Origin: Pseudomonadota bacterium
Lineage (GTDB): Bacteria > Pseudomonadota > Alphaproteobacteria > Rhizobiales > Phreatobacteraceae
Direction: 5' to 3'
Length of the DNA stretch: 6,420 nt
NCBI GenBank assembly: GCA_023416965.1
Contig: JAEZGJ010000093.1
Span: 1-6,420, forward strand
Position numbers and translations under genes: made by a program. Below, in pieces: positions 1 to 5,932 of the stretch; within the stretch, counting starts at the first letter, position 1, and the number at the start of each line of letters is the position of its first letter. Below the pieces are notes generated by a model. It saw only the letters and a list, made by a program, of their open reading frames with translations. It was not told where the DNA came from and ran no database searches.

Positions 1-2250
1 CTCCGGCGTGCCGGCCACCAGCATGGCCGCGGGGGCCGAAGGCGTCGAGGCGGCGGGCGGCTCGGCGGAGGGAGCCGCCGCCGGAGGCGCGACGGGCTCC
101 GCGCTCTCCACGTGGCGCGGCAGGAAGACGCGGAAGACGGTGCCGCGGCCGACCTGGCTGTCGACGAAGACATAGCCGCCGGACTGCTTGACGATGCCGT
201 AGACCGTCGACAGGCCGAGGCCCGTGCCCTTGCCCACCTCCTTGGTGGAGAAGAACGGGTCGAAGATCTTCTGCTTGATCTCGTCGGGAATGCCGGTGCC
301 GGTATCGGTCACCTCGATCATCACCGCGTCGCTTTCCGGCATGTCCACCGGATCGTCCTTGGAGCGGTGGCGGGCGATGTCGGCCGCAGCCACGTTGGCG
401 GTGCGGATGGTCAGCTTGCCGCCGTCCGGCATCGCGTCCCGGGCGTTGACGGCGAGATTGAGGATCACCTGCTCGAGCTGGGTGACGTCGGCACGCACCG
501 GCCAGAGGTCGCGGCCGTGGATCATGTCGAGGCCGACGCGCTCGCCGAGCGAGCGGCGCAGCAGCATGGAGAGGTCCGACAGCACGTCGCCGAGCTGGAC
601 CACCTGGGGCCGAAGCGTCTGCTTGCGCGAGAAGGCGAGGAGCTGGCGCACCAGGCTCGCCGCCCGGTTGGCGTTCTGCTTGATCTGCATGACGTCGTTG
701 AACGACGGGTCCGCCGGCTTGTGGTCCATCAGCAGCAGGTCGGCATGGCCGATGATGGCCTGCAGCACGTTGTTGAAGTCGTGGGCGACGCCGCCGGCGA
801 GCTGGCCCACCGCGTTCATCTTCTGCGACTGGGCGAACTGCTCCTGCAGCTGGCGCAGCTCGGTCGTCTCGACGGCATAGACGAAGGCCGCCTCTCCGGC
901 CTGTTCCGGGTCGTCCACCGGCGCCACGAAGAAGTGCGCGAAGCGGTTGGCGTCCCCATGAAGCGCGCCGTCCACGGGAGGGAGGTCGCCCTTGCCGGCG
1001 GCCGCCTCTGCAATGGCATGGGCGAGGGCCGGCCGCGAATTCTCCTTGACCAGCGACAGGACCGAGCGGGCGCCTGTCCCCGTGGCCGTGTCGGCCAGCA
1101 TCCGGGCGAAGATGGGGTTGGCGCGGCCGACAACGCCCTCGCGGTCGACGGTGGCGATGCCGAGGGGCGAGGAGTTGAAGAAGCGGGCGAAGCGGACCTC
1201 CGCCGCCCTGAGGCTGTCGCCGCTGTCGCCGGTGCGGGCGCGATTGATGACGAGGGTGCGCGAGGCGCCGGGCGTGCCGTCGGCGGAGAAGGCCACCTTG
1301 TGCAGCAGGCGCACCGGCAGCGCCTCGCCGGAGCGGCGCTTCAGGTCGAGGTCGAAGGTTGCCGTCGTCACTTCCGAGGGCTTGGCCGGCACGGTGCGCA
1401 GCAGCGCCGCGGCGTCGGCGGCGAGGATGTCGGCGAGGGCGAGGCCGCCGGGGCCGACCTCGGTGAGGTCGTGGTCGAGCCAGCCGGCCAGGGTGGCGTT
1501 CATGTAGGCGATCTCGCCGGTCGGCTCCATGGAGAAGAAGCCGGCGGGGGCGTGGTCGAGGAAGTCGATGGCCTTCTGCAGCGTCTCGAAGGCGCTCTCC
1601 GCGCTCTGCCGGTCGCGGGTGATGTCCTCCACCGTCCAGACGCTGGCCCGGCCGCCGCCGCGGATGCGGGCGGCCCCCTCCCCGGTCATGGGACGCACCT
1701 TCAGGCGCAGCCAGCGGGCATCGTCCGCCTCGGCGCGGCGCACCTCCTCCTGGTGCCGGCGCCCCTCGCGGGCGGCCTGCGACAGCCGGTAGATGGCTTC
1801 CGACACCTCCGGGGCGCCGGTGAAGGCCCGCTCCACCGCCCGGACGTCCTCCTCGCCCGAGGCGCCGGTAAGGCCGAGATAGGCCGGGTTGGCATAGAGG
1901 ACGCGGCCCGACGGGTCGCTCACCACCACCGCCTCGCTGGCGCTGTCCACCATGGCCTTGGTGAAGTCGTTGCGGTTGTCCTCGCTGGCGAAGCGCAGGA
2001 TTCCGGAGGCATAGGCGAAGAGCGAGAAGACGCCGCAGACCGCCAGCGCCGCCAGCAGCCCGATCACATAGGGATAGGCGTTGTCGCGGCCGATCATCAG
2101 GAAGAACAGTGCCGCCCCCACCAGCACCACGGCCACGACCAGCACCATGGCGGTCGATCCCGACTGCTCGGAGCGGTCGACCGAACGGCGCGTCAGCGGA
2201 ACGGCCGGAGACGCACGGTCGGCGCGGAGGTTCTTTTCGGCGAAGGCCAT
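1..2250 (-). CDS. cckA: CckA-type hybrid sensor histidine kinase (3' end outside window)
   Basis: Bifunctional kinase/phosphatase of the CckA-ChpT-CtrA phosphorelay at the inner membrane. The window holds the first 750 codons with no stop. Seen: two membrane segments at about residues 34-53 and 61-82 with almost no periplasmic loop; three PAS-like blocks (about 96-210, 225-335, 350-460); a DHp domain with the H-box [14 protein letters not shown] and phospho-acceptor His490; and an ATPase domain with N-box Asn602 ([10 protein letters not shown]), G1 box D649-T-G-T-G-I-P and G2 box GKGTGLGLS from about 673. A Pro/Ala-rich linker starts near 718. The family's C-terminal receiver domain should follow beyond position 1. 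ATG at 2250 is the first start codon in frame; no good ribosome-binding sequence precedes it. The H-box and the flagellar neighbourhood fit CckA well. Three PAS blocks make it longer than Caulobacter CckA (about 690 residues), which I recall as usual for Hyphomicrobiales. Another PAS hybrid kinase is the only real alternative. Confidence 0.93.
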   Translation of the reverse strand, partial: MAFAEKNLRADRASPAVPLTRRSVDRSEQSGSTAMVLVVAVVLVGAALFFLMIGRDNAYPYVIGLLAALAVCGVFSLFAYASGILRFASEDNRNDFTKAMVDSASEAVVVSDPSGRVLYANPAYLGLTGASGEEDVRAVERAFTGAPEVSEAIYRLSQAAREGRRHQEEVRRAEADDARWLRLKVRPMTGEGAARIRGGGRASVWTVEDITRDRQSAESAFETLQKAIDFLDHAPAGFFSMEPTGEIAYMNATLAGWLDHDLTEVGPGGLALADILAADAAALLRTVPAKPSEVTTATFDLDLKRRSGEALPVRLLHKVAFSADGTPGASRTLVINRARTGDSGDSLRAAEVRFARFFNSSPLGIATVDREGVVGRANPIFARMLADTATGTGARSVLSLVKENSRPALAHAIAEAAAGKGDLPPVDGALHGDANRFAHFFVAPVDDPEQAGEAAFVYAVETTELRQLQEQFAQSQKMNAVGQLAGGVAHDFNNVLQAIIGHADLLLMDHKPADPSFNDVMQIKQNANRAASLVRQLLAFSRKQTLRPQVVQLGDVLSDLSMLLRRSLGERVGLDMIHGRDLWPVRADVTQLEQVILNLAVNARDAMPDGGKLTIRTANVAAADIARHRSKDDPVDMPESDAVMIEVTDTGTGIPDEIKQKIFDPFFSTKEVGKGTGLGLSTVYGIVKQSGGYVFVDSQVGRGTVFRVFLPRHVESAEPVAPPAAAPSAEPPAASTPSAPAAMLVAGTPE

Positions 2251-2278
2251 GGCAGGGAAGAGCCGTTGGTCAGGGTCA

Positions 2279-2303
2279 GCGAGAATCCATCGCCGATTCT
2301 CGC
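2279..2303. repeat. Inverted repeat with a GANTC site in each arm, upstream of cckA
   Basis: Perfect 9-base arms GCGAGAATC (2279-2287) and GATTCTCGC (2295-2303) with a 7-base spacer, 29 bases before the cckA start. Each arm contains a GANTC word (2283-2287 and 2295-2299), the target of the CcrM cell-cycle methyltransferase of alphaproteobacteria. It could be an operator at a cckA promoter or an RNA hairpin in its leader. The sequence is certain, the function inferred. Confidence 0.5.
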
Positions 2304-2321
2304 AATCTAGTCGTGCCGCTT

Positions 2322-2346
2322 CGCCGCCCGCGAGGCAAGGGCGGCG
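2322..2346 (-). terminator. GC-rich hairpin after flhB, possible weak terminator
   Basis: Perfect 8-base arms CGCCGCCC (2322-2329) and GGGCGGCG (2339-2346) with a 9-base loop, starting 33 bases past the flhB stop on the transcribed strand. The stem is very stable, but the following minus-strand bases (AAGCGG...) contain no U-run, so it is not a textbook intrinsic terminator. It may slow polymerase, protect the flagellar mRNA 3' end or partly separate cckA from the flagellar operon. Confidence 0.45.
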
Positions 2347-2379
2347 GCGCCATAGGGCGCGCAAATCGCGTACCGCGGC

Positions 2380-3447
2380 CTAGCGCATCGTGCCCTTGAG
2401 CCGCATGACGTAGCCGATCACCTCGGCCACAGCACGGAAATGCTCTTCCTGGATCGGCTGGTCCACCTCGACGCTGGCGTGCAGGGCGCGGGCGAGCGGC
2501 ACGTTCTCGACGATCGGCACGTCGCTGGCGGTGGCGATCTCGCGGATCTTCAGGGCGATCAGGTCCATGCCCTTGGCGACGCAGACCGGGGCCACCATGC
2601 CCGGCTCGTATTTCAGCGCCACGGCGAAGTGGGTCGGGTTGGTGACGACCACGGTCGCCGTCGGCACGTTGGCCATCATGCGCTTGCGCGAGCGCTCGCG
2701 GCGCAGCTGCTTGATCTTCCCCTTCACCTCGGGATTGCCGTCCGACTGCTTGAACTCCTCCTTGAGGTCCTGGATCGACATCTTCTGCCGGTTGTACCAG
2801 CGCTGGTACTGATAGACGAAGTCGGCGATGGCGATGATCGCCATGATCGCCACCACCGCCATCAGCACGCTCATGACGATCGAGAACGTGTGCGGCAGCA
2901 GCATCTCCACGTCCATGCGGACGATGCTGTCGATGCTGCCGCGCTGCGGCCAGAGCACGGTGAAGATGACGACGCCGACCAGGGTGATCTTGGCGAGCCC
3001 TTTCAGGAAGTTCACCAGCGCGTCGGGCCCGAAGATGCGCTTGGCCCCGGCCATCGGCGAGATCTTGGAGAATTTCGGCTTGAGGCTCTCGGCCGAGAAG
3101 ACCAGCCGGTGCTGGACGAGGTTCGCGGCGATGCCGGCAACGAAGAGGCCGAGAAAGGGCAGCCCTACCGCCACGACGACCGCCAGGATCAGCGACACCA
3201 GGAGCCGCATGCCGCCCGCGCGGTCGACGGTGAGGAGGTCGGCATTGGCGAGAAGGTTCTTCAGCGGCACGGCCAGCCCGCCCGCCGACCCCGCCGCCAT
3301 GGTTGCGACGATCAGGGTGGAGATGAACAGCAGGAACCAGGTGACGAGGTCCTGGCTCTTGGCGACGTCGCCCTTCTTCAGCGCGTCGTCGAGCTTCTTC
3401 TGCGTCGGATCGTGTGTCTTCTGGTCCTTGTCCTCGCCCTCGGCCAC
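2380..3447 (-). CDS. flhB: Flagellar type III export switch protein FlhB
   Basis: Inner-membrane component of the flagellar export apparatus whose cytoplasmic domain switches substrate specificity from rod/hook to filament subunits. The 355 residues match the usual family length. Seen: a charged N-terminus (MAEGEDKDQKTHDPTQKKLDDA) typical of FlhB; hydrophobic segments at about 34-55, 82-110, 143-166 and 186-212; the linker MSIQDLKEEFKQSDGNPEVK (about 223-242); and the self-cleavage motif NPTH at Asn270-Pro271-Thr272-His273, so autocleavage should be intact. The start is GTG at 3447, supported by GGAGG six bases upstream. That GGAGG lies in the last codons of fliR, so translation of the two genes is probably coupled. 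Only three bases separate the fliR stop from this start. The TAG stop is followed by the 129-base gap before cckA. The NPTH site and flagellar neighbours separate it from the injectisome paralogue SctU. Confidence 0.97.
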   Translation of the reverse strand: MAEGEDKDQKTHDPTQKKLDDALKKGDVAKSQDLVTWFLLFISTLIVATMAAGSAGGLAVPLKNLLANADLLTVDRAGGMRLLVSLILAVVVAVGLPFLGLFVAGIAANLVQHRLVFSAESLKPKFSKISPMAGAKRIFGPDALVNFLKGLAKITLVGVVIFTVLWPQRGSIDSIVRMDVEMLLPHTFSIVMSVLMAVVAIMAIIAIADFVYQYQRWYNRQKMSIQDLKEEFKQSDGNPEVKGKIKQLRRERSRKRMMANVPTATVVVTNPTHFAVALKYEPGMVAPVCVAKGMDLIALKIREIATASDVPIVENVPLARALHASVEVDQPIQEEHFRAVAEVIGYVMRLKGTMR

Positions 3448-3450
3448 GGT

Positions 3451-4218
3451 CTACCTCCGGTTGACCGCGATCTCGCCCAGGATCGCTTCGAGGCTGCCCA
3501 TGTAGTGGGACATCATCACCGACAGGACGAGGAGGAGGATGAAGAAGCCGACGCCGATGGTCACCGGCATGGCGATGAAGAAGACCTGCATCTGCGGCAT
3601 CAGCTTGGACAGCACGCCAAGGCCGATGTTGAACACCAGCGCGAAGACCAGGAACGGCGCGGAGAGCTGGATGGCGATGACGAAGGAGCGCGCCATGACC
3701 ATGGTCAGGAACTGCGCCGCATCGCCCGAGGCCGGCAGGATGCCCGGGCGGATGATGGTGAAACTGTCGGAGATCGCCGCGATGATCAGGTGGTGCAGGT
3801 CGGTGGCGAAGACCAGCGCCACGCCGACCAGCGACAGGAAGGTGCCGATGACCGCGCCCTGCTGGCCCTGTGTCGGGTCCACCTGCATGGCAAAGCCGAT
3901 GCCCATGGCCTGGGCGATGACGACGCCCGCGGTCAGCAGGGCAGAGACCGCGATGCGCGCCGCCATGCCGAGGGTGAAGCCGATCGCCATCTCCATGAAC
4001 AGCACCATCAGCACACCGCCGGGACGGGCGAGGTCGATGTCGTAGAGCGGCCGGTGCAGCGGAAAGAGGACGAGGGTCAGCAGCAGGGCGATGCCCAGCC
4101 GGACCCGCATCGGCAGCGAGCGTTCGCCGAGCCCCGGCATCAGCGCCATCATGGTACCGACCCGCGCGAAGACGAGCAGGAAGACAACCATGATCTCCGG
4201 GGTGATCGGGACGGTCAC
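3451..4218 (-). CDS. fliR: Flagellar type III export gate protein FliR
   Basis: Integral membrane subunit of the flagellar export gate that co-assembles with FliP and FliQ beneath the MS ring. 255 residues, typical for the family. Almost the whole chain is hydrophobic, with about six membrane segments. Recognisable family stretches are the N-terminal FARVGTMMALMPGLGER, the loop GFAMQVDPTQGQQG, DLHHLIIAAISDSF, and the C-terminal GVLSKLMPQMQVFFIAMP. The start is GTG at 4218, preceded by AGGAGGGG at 4234-4227, strong but slightly far (about 9-10 bases). An internal ATG at 4191-4189 would drop nine residues and has only a short GGAG before it, so the GTG is preferred. It ends in TAG three bases before flhB. 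The 63 bases separating it from fliQ are the longest gap within the flgB-flhB series and contain a hairpin. Confidence 0.96.
   Translation of the reverse strand: MTVPITPEIMVVFLLVFARVGTMMALMPGLGERSLPMRVRLGIALLLTLVLFPLHRPLYDIDLARPGGVLMVLFMEMAIGFTLGMAARIAVSALLTAGVVIAQAMGIGFAMQVDPTQGQQGAVIGTFLSLVGVALVFATDLHHLIIAAISDSFTIIRPGILPASGDAAQFLTMVMARSFVIAIQLSAPFLVFALVFNIGLGVLSKLMPQMQVFFIAMPVTIGVGFFILLLVLSVMMSHYMGSLEAILGEIAVNRR
3454..3458 (-). promoter_or_regulatory. Ribosome-binding site of flhB inside the fliR end
   Basis: GGAGG made by the last two sense codons of fliR (CGG AGG), directly before its TAG stop and six bases before the flhB GTG start. Ribosomes ending fliR therefore sit on the flhB initiation site, which favours coupled synthesis of the two gate proteins. 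Confidence 0.85.
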
Positions 4219-4226
4219 GGGAAGCG

Positions 4227-4234
4227 CCCCTCCT
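4227..4234 (-). promoter_or_regulatory. Ribosome-binding site of fliR
   Basis: AGGAGGGG upstream of the GTG start of fliR, with 9-10 bases between the core and the start codon. It supports the GTG at 4218 over the internal ATG at 4191-4189, and shows that fliR has its own strong initiation site after the 63-base gap. Confidence 0.75.
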
Positions 4235-4245
4235 GGAGCCGGGCC

Positions 4246-4270
4246 TCGCCGGCGGGCCTGTGGCCGGCGA
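4246..4270 (-). repeat. Hairpin in the fliQ-fliR gap
   Basis: Perfect 8-base inverted repeat TCGCCGGC (4246-4253) and GCCGGCGA (4263-4270) with a 9-base loop, in the only sizeable gap within the flgB-flhB series. It lies between the fliQ stop and the strong fliR ribosome-binding site. No T-run follows, so complete termination is unlikely. It could be a 3'-end stabiliser, an attenuator or a structural separator of two translation units. Confidence 0.45.
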
Positions 4271-4281
4271 TCAAAGCTGAT

Positions 4282-4548
4282 TCACCCGCCCATGACCACT
4301 TTCGCCATGATCCGGGCGGTGACGCCGTTCATCAGGTCGCCCATGAAGGGCAAGGCGATGATGAGGGTGGCGAAGATGGCCAGGATCTTCGGCACGAAGA
4401 CCAGCGTCTGCTCCTGGATCTGGGTCAGCGCCTGGACCAGCGACACGGCGACGCCGACCACCAGCCCCACCACCATCAGCGGCGCCGAGACGAGGATGAC
4501 GGTGAGGATGCCGTCGCGGGCGACGTCGAGAACATCTGCGGGGCTCAT
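4282..4548 (-). CDS. fliQ: Flagellar type III export gate protein FliQ
   Basis: Small inner-membrane export gate subunit, several copies of which wrap around the FliP-FliR core. 88 residues, the normal family length. Two hydrophobic segments (about 13-38 and 53-75) flank the conserved polar hairpin loop ALTQIQEQTLVFVPKI, the signature of the FliQ/SctS family. ATG start at 4548, nine bases after the fliE stop; TAGGAC of the fliE end is the nearest ribosome-binding candidate. The context between fliE and fliR makes the flagellar rather than the injectisome version the clear choice. Confidence 0.96.
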   Translation of the reverse strand: MSPADVLDVARDGILTVILVSAPLMVVGLVVGVAVSLVQALTQIQEQTLVFVPKILAIFATLIIALPFMGDLMNGVTARIMAKVVMGG

Positions 4549-4557
4549 GGCCGGGTC

Positions 4558-4866
4558 CTAGATCTGCATGCGCATGATTTCCTCGTAGGACTGCACGACC
4601 TTGTCGCGCACGGCCACGAGGGATTCGATGGCGACCTCGGTCTCGGCCACGGCCGTCACCACATCGATGAGGTCGGCCCGGCCGGCGGCCATGGCCTGGC
4701 TGCGCTGGTCGGTGGTGCGGGCGGTCTGGTCGAGGTTCTGCACGGCGCTGCGCAGCATCTCGCCGAAGCCGCCGCCCTGGCCGGCGGCGCGGGTGGCCCC
4801 GGCCGCGGGCGAGAACAGGCGGGCGGCCGTCGCATAGGCGTTTGCGGCGATGGACGATGACGACAT
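4558..4866 (-). CDS. fliE: Flagellar MS-ring/rod junction protein FliE
   Basis: FliE links the FliF MS ring to the proximal rod and is the first protein exported by the flagellar type III system. 102 residues, typical length. Seen: a Ser/Ala-rich N-terminus (MSSSSIAANAYATAARLF), a Gly-rich short segment (about 24-35), then the conserved helical part beginning FGEMLRSAVQNLDQTARTTD and ending AIESLVAVRDKVVQSYEEIMRMQI, which is the family signature. No signal peptide, as expected for a type III substrate. The ATG at 4866 lies four bases after the flgC stop, with no strong separate ribosome-binding site, so translational coupling to flgC is likely. Confidence 0.96.
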   Translation of the reverse strand: MSSSSIAANAYATAARLFSPAAGATRAAGQGGGFGEMLRSAVQNLDQTARTTDQRSQAMAAGRADLIDVVTAVAETEVAIESLVAVRDKVVQSYEEIMRMQI

Positions 4867-4870
4867 CGGA

Positions 4871-5287
4871 TCAGGCTCTCAGGAGTTCGATCGTGCGCTG
4901 GATCATGCGGCGGGTGGAGGTGACGACGTTGAGGTTGGCCTCGTAGCTGCGCTGCGCCTCCCTCATGTCGAGGCTCTCCACCAGCGAGTTGACGTTCGGC
5001 ACCTTGACGTAGCCGCGCGCATCCGCCGCCGGGTGCTGGGGGTCGAACCGCGTGCGGAACTCGCCCTGCTGCTGGCGAACCGGCCCGAGTTGCACGGTGG
5101 TCGCCTGCAGTTCGCGGTCGAATGTGGTGCGGAAGGTCGGGATCTTGCGGCGGTAGGGATCGCCGCCGGGCGTCTCCGCGGTGGAACTGGAATTGGCGAT
5201 GTTCTCGGCCGTGATGCGCATGCGCCCGGCCTGGGCCCGCATGCCGCCGGCGGCGATGCGGATCGATTTGAGGAAGTCCGTGGACAT
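4871..5287 (-). CDS. flgC: Flagellar proximal rod protein FlgC
   Basis: Structural subunit of the proximal flagellar rod, exported by the type III system and assembled in the periplasm. 138 residues, normal size. Seen: the N-terminal rod/hook motif SIRIAAGGMRAQAGRMRITAENIAN at about residues 8-32, followed by SSSTAETPGGDPYRRK, the FlgC form of the ANxxTPGY-type region; and the C-terminal conserved part GYVKVPNVNSLVESLDMREA then QRSYEANLNVV, forming the second half of the coiled-coil bundle. ATG at 5287, eight bases after the flgB stop. An AAGAAGGG stretch sits about 12 bases upstream, farther than ideal, so coupling to flgB is plausible. Confidence 0.97.
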   Translation of the reverse strand: MSTDFLKSIRIAAGGMRAQAGRMRITAENIANSSSTAETPGGDPYRRKIPTFRTTFDRELQATTVQLGPVRQQQGEFRTRFDPQHPAADARGYVKVPNVNSLVESLDMREAQRSYEANLNVVTSTRRMIQRTIELLRA

Positions 5288-5295
5288 GGCCTGTC

Positions 5296-5721
5296 TCAGC
5301 CCTTCTTGCCGATGGCGGTGCGGATCAGGCCGAGCGAGCGCTGGTACAGCCCGGCGACGGCCTGGTAGTCCATCTGGTTCTGCGAGACCTTGAGCATCTC
5401 GTCCTCGAGGTTGACGCGGTTGCCGGCAGGCGTCGTCACCAGGCCGGTATCGCGCCGCACGTCGAAGCGGGTCGCCTGGGTGCCCGAGGTCTGGATGTGG
5501 CGCGGGTCGGTGCGCATCGGTCCTGCACCGATGCTGGCGCCGGCGGTGGCGACCGCAGTGCCGCGCGCCAGAGATTCGAAGCTCGGCGGCCTCAGGTCAC
5601 GCGCCCGGTAGCCGGGCGTGTCCGCATTGGCGACATTTTCGGCCAGTAGCTTCTGCCGGTCCTGATGCCAGCGCATGCGGTTGCGGAGCATGGAGAAGAT
5701 CGGCACGTCGCTGGTCGCCAT
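5296..5721 (-). CDS. flgB: Flagellar proximal rod protein FlgB
   Basis: Proximal rod subunit that contacts FliE at the base of the flagellar rod. 141 residues from the chosen start. Seen: an N-terminal helix (FSMLRNRMRWHQDRQKLLAE) running into the rod/hook signature NVANADTPGYRARDL (residues about 29-43); a variable Ala/Gly-rich middle; and the conserved C-terminus GNRVNLEDEMLKVSQNQMDY with the helix QAVAGLYQRSLGLIRTAIG. The ATG at 5721 is preferred because GGAGG lies seven bases upstream. An in-frame TTG at 5751 would add ten residues, partly encoded by that ribosome-binding sequence. First gene of the minus-strand operon; its promoter should lie in 5722-5932. Confidence 0.97.
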   Translation of the reverse strand: MATSDVPIFSMLRNRMRWHQDRQKLLAENVANADTPGYRARDLRPPSFESLARGTAVATAGASIGAGPMRTDPRHIQTSGTQATRFDVRRDTGLVTTPAGNRVNLEDEMLKVSQNQMDYQAVAGLYQRSLGLIRTAIGKKG

Positions 5722-5728
5722 GTCGATT

Positions 5729-5733
5729 CCTCC
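5729..5733 (-). promoter_or_regulatory. Ribosome-binding site of flgB
   Basis: GGAGG, seven bases before the ATG at 5721. It decides the start of flgB against the upstream in-frame TTG at 5751. A GATTC/GAATC (GANTC) word at 5725-5729 overlaps its last base. Confidence 0.85.
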
Positions 5734-5765
5734 GCCCCCGTCGATAGGCAAAGGATGCCGGGGAC

Positions 5766-5784
5766 ATGGTTAACGACCGGTTAA
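5766..5784 (-). promoter_or_regulatory. CtrA-type binding box upstream of flgB
   Basis: On the plus strand TTAA at 5770-5773 and TTAA at 5781-5784 are separated by exactly seven bases, matching the CtrA consensus TTAA-N7-TTAA(C). Read on the minus strand, toward flgB, it is TTAA-N7-TTAACCAT, the fuller form described for CtrA targets. Its edge lies 44 bases from the flgB start codon, suitable for activation near the -35 position. A third TTAA at 5788-5791 adjoins it. The match is seen directly; binding and the direction of regulation are inferred. Confidence 0.75.
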
Positions 5785-5818
5785 CCGTTAAGGGTCTTTC
5801 AACCTCTGCCCCGCCGGG

Positions 5819-5826
5819 TTAACCAT
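5819..5826 (+). promoter_or_regulatory. TTAACCAT half-site facing fliO
   Basis: A single TTAACCAT word on the plus strand, identical to the half-site of the CtrA box in front of flgB but pointing toward fliO. It sits in the loop of a short GCCGG/CCGGC inverted repeat (5813-5817 and 5827-5831). There is no partner TTAA at seven-base spacing, so it is a half-site only. Its role at the fliO promoter, about 107 bases downstream, is inferred. Confidence 0.35.
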
Positions 5827-5842
5827 CCGGCGAGGTCGAAGT

Positions 5843-5857
5843 CGGCAAGGCTTGCCG
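5843..5857. repeat. 15-base palindrome CGGCAAG-G-CTTGCCG
   Basis: Perfect inverted repeat with 7-base arms (CGGCAAG and CTTGCCG) around one central base, lying 75 bases upstream of the fliO start. The spacer is too short for a full RNA hairpin, and no T-run follows, so it looks more like a dimeric protein operator than a terminator. It partly overlaps the candidate -35 element at 5852-5857. The regulator is unknown and chance occurrence is possible. Confidence 0.4.
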
Positions 5858-5932
5858 GGTCTGTTAACCTCAACATAGATTTAACGCGCGCTCTTCCGGG
5901 CGGGCGTGCGCAATGCCATGGGATCGGTCTCG

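Larger units (their letters stand above)
2251..2379 (-). promoter_or_regulatory. flhB-cckA intergenic region, possible cckA promoter
   Basis: 129 bases, the largest gap on the minus strand and long enough for a promoter separate from the flagellar operon. It holds the two hairpins described at 2322-2346 and 2279-2303. No clear -35/-10 pair and no TTAA-N7-TTAA box was seen, so whether cckA has its own promoter here or is read through from flhB is open. Confidence 0.4.
5722..5932. promoter_or_regulatory. Divergent control region between flgB and fliO
   Basis: These 211 bases separate the two divergent transcription units and must hold both promoters. The stretch is clearly richer in A+T than the genes and contains six TTAA words (5770, 5781, 5788, 5819, 5864, 5881), four inside GTTAAC palindromes. 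Two lie seven bases apart and form a CtrA-type box. A possible housekeeping promoter for fliO is TTGCCG at 5852-5857 with TAGATT at 5876-5881, 18 bases apart, which is weak evidence. No convincing sigma-54 element was seen. No coding frame here looks real. Confidence 0.85.

Noticed and set aside
816..1133. Short minus-strand frame of 105 codons within cckA
   Set aside because: It is out of frame with the cckA reading frame that carries the PAS and kinase motifs. Its Arg/Ser/Pro-rich translation has no domain.
112..2310. Plus-strand open frame of 732 codons opposite cckA
   Set aside because: It lies antisense to a well-supported cckA. Its Asp/His/Arg/Gly-rich, low-complexity translation with no recognisable domain is typical of a shadow frame in GC-rich DNA.
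2440..4860. Plus-strand open frame of 806 codons opposite flhB, fliR, fliQ and fliE
   Set aside because: It spans four clear genes on the other strand, including their gaps, and its translation is a His/Asp/Arg-rich string without domains. It is a GC-bias artefact, not a gene.
5296..5751. Longer flgB starting at TTG 5751
   Set aside because: The extra residues are encoded partly by the GGAGG ribosome-binding sequence, and the ATG at 5721 is well spaced from it and gives the normal FlgB N-terminus.
5905..5920. Possible sigma-54 promoter on the minus strand (TGGCAT ... ACGC)
   Set aside because: GG and GC have the right spacing, but the -12 part reads ACGC instead of TTGC, it lies about 185 bases from flgB, and overlaps the fliO start region. 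A chance match is more likely.
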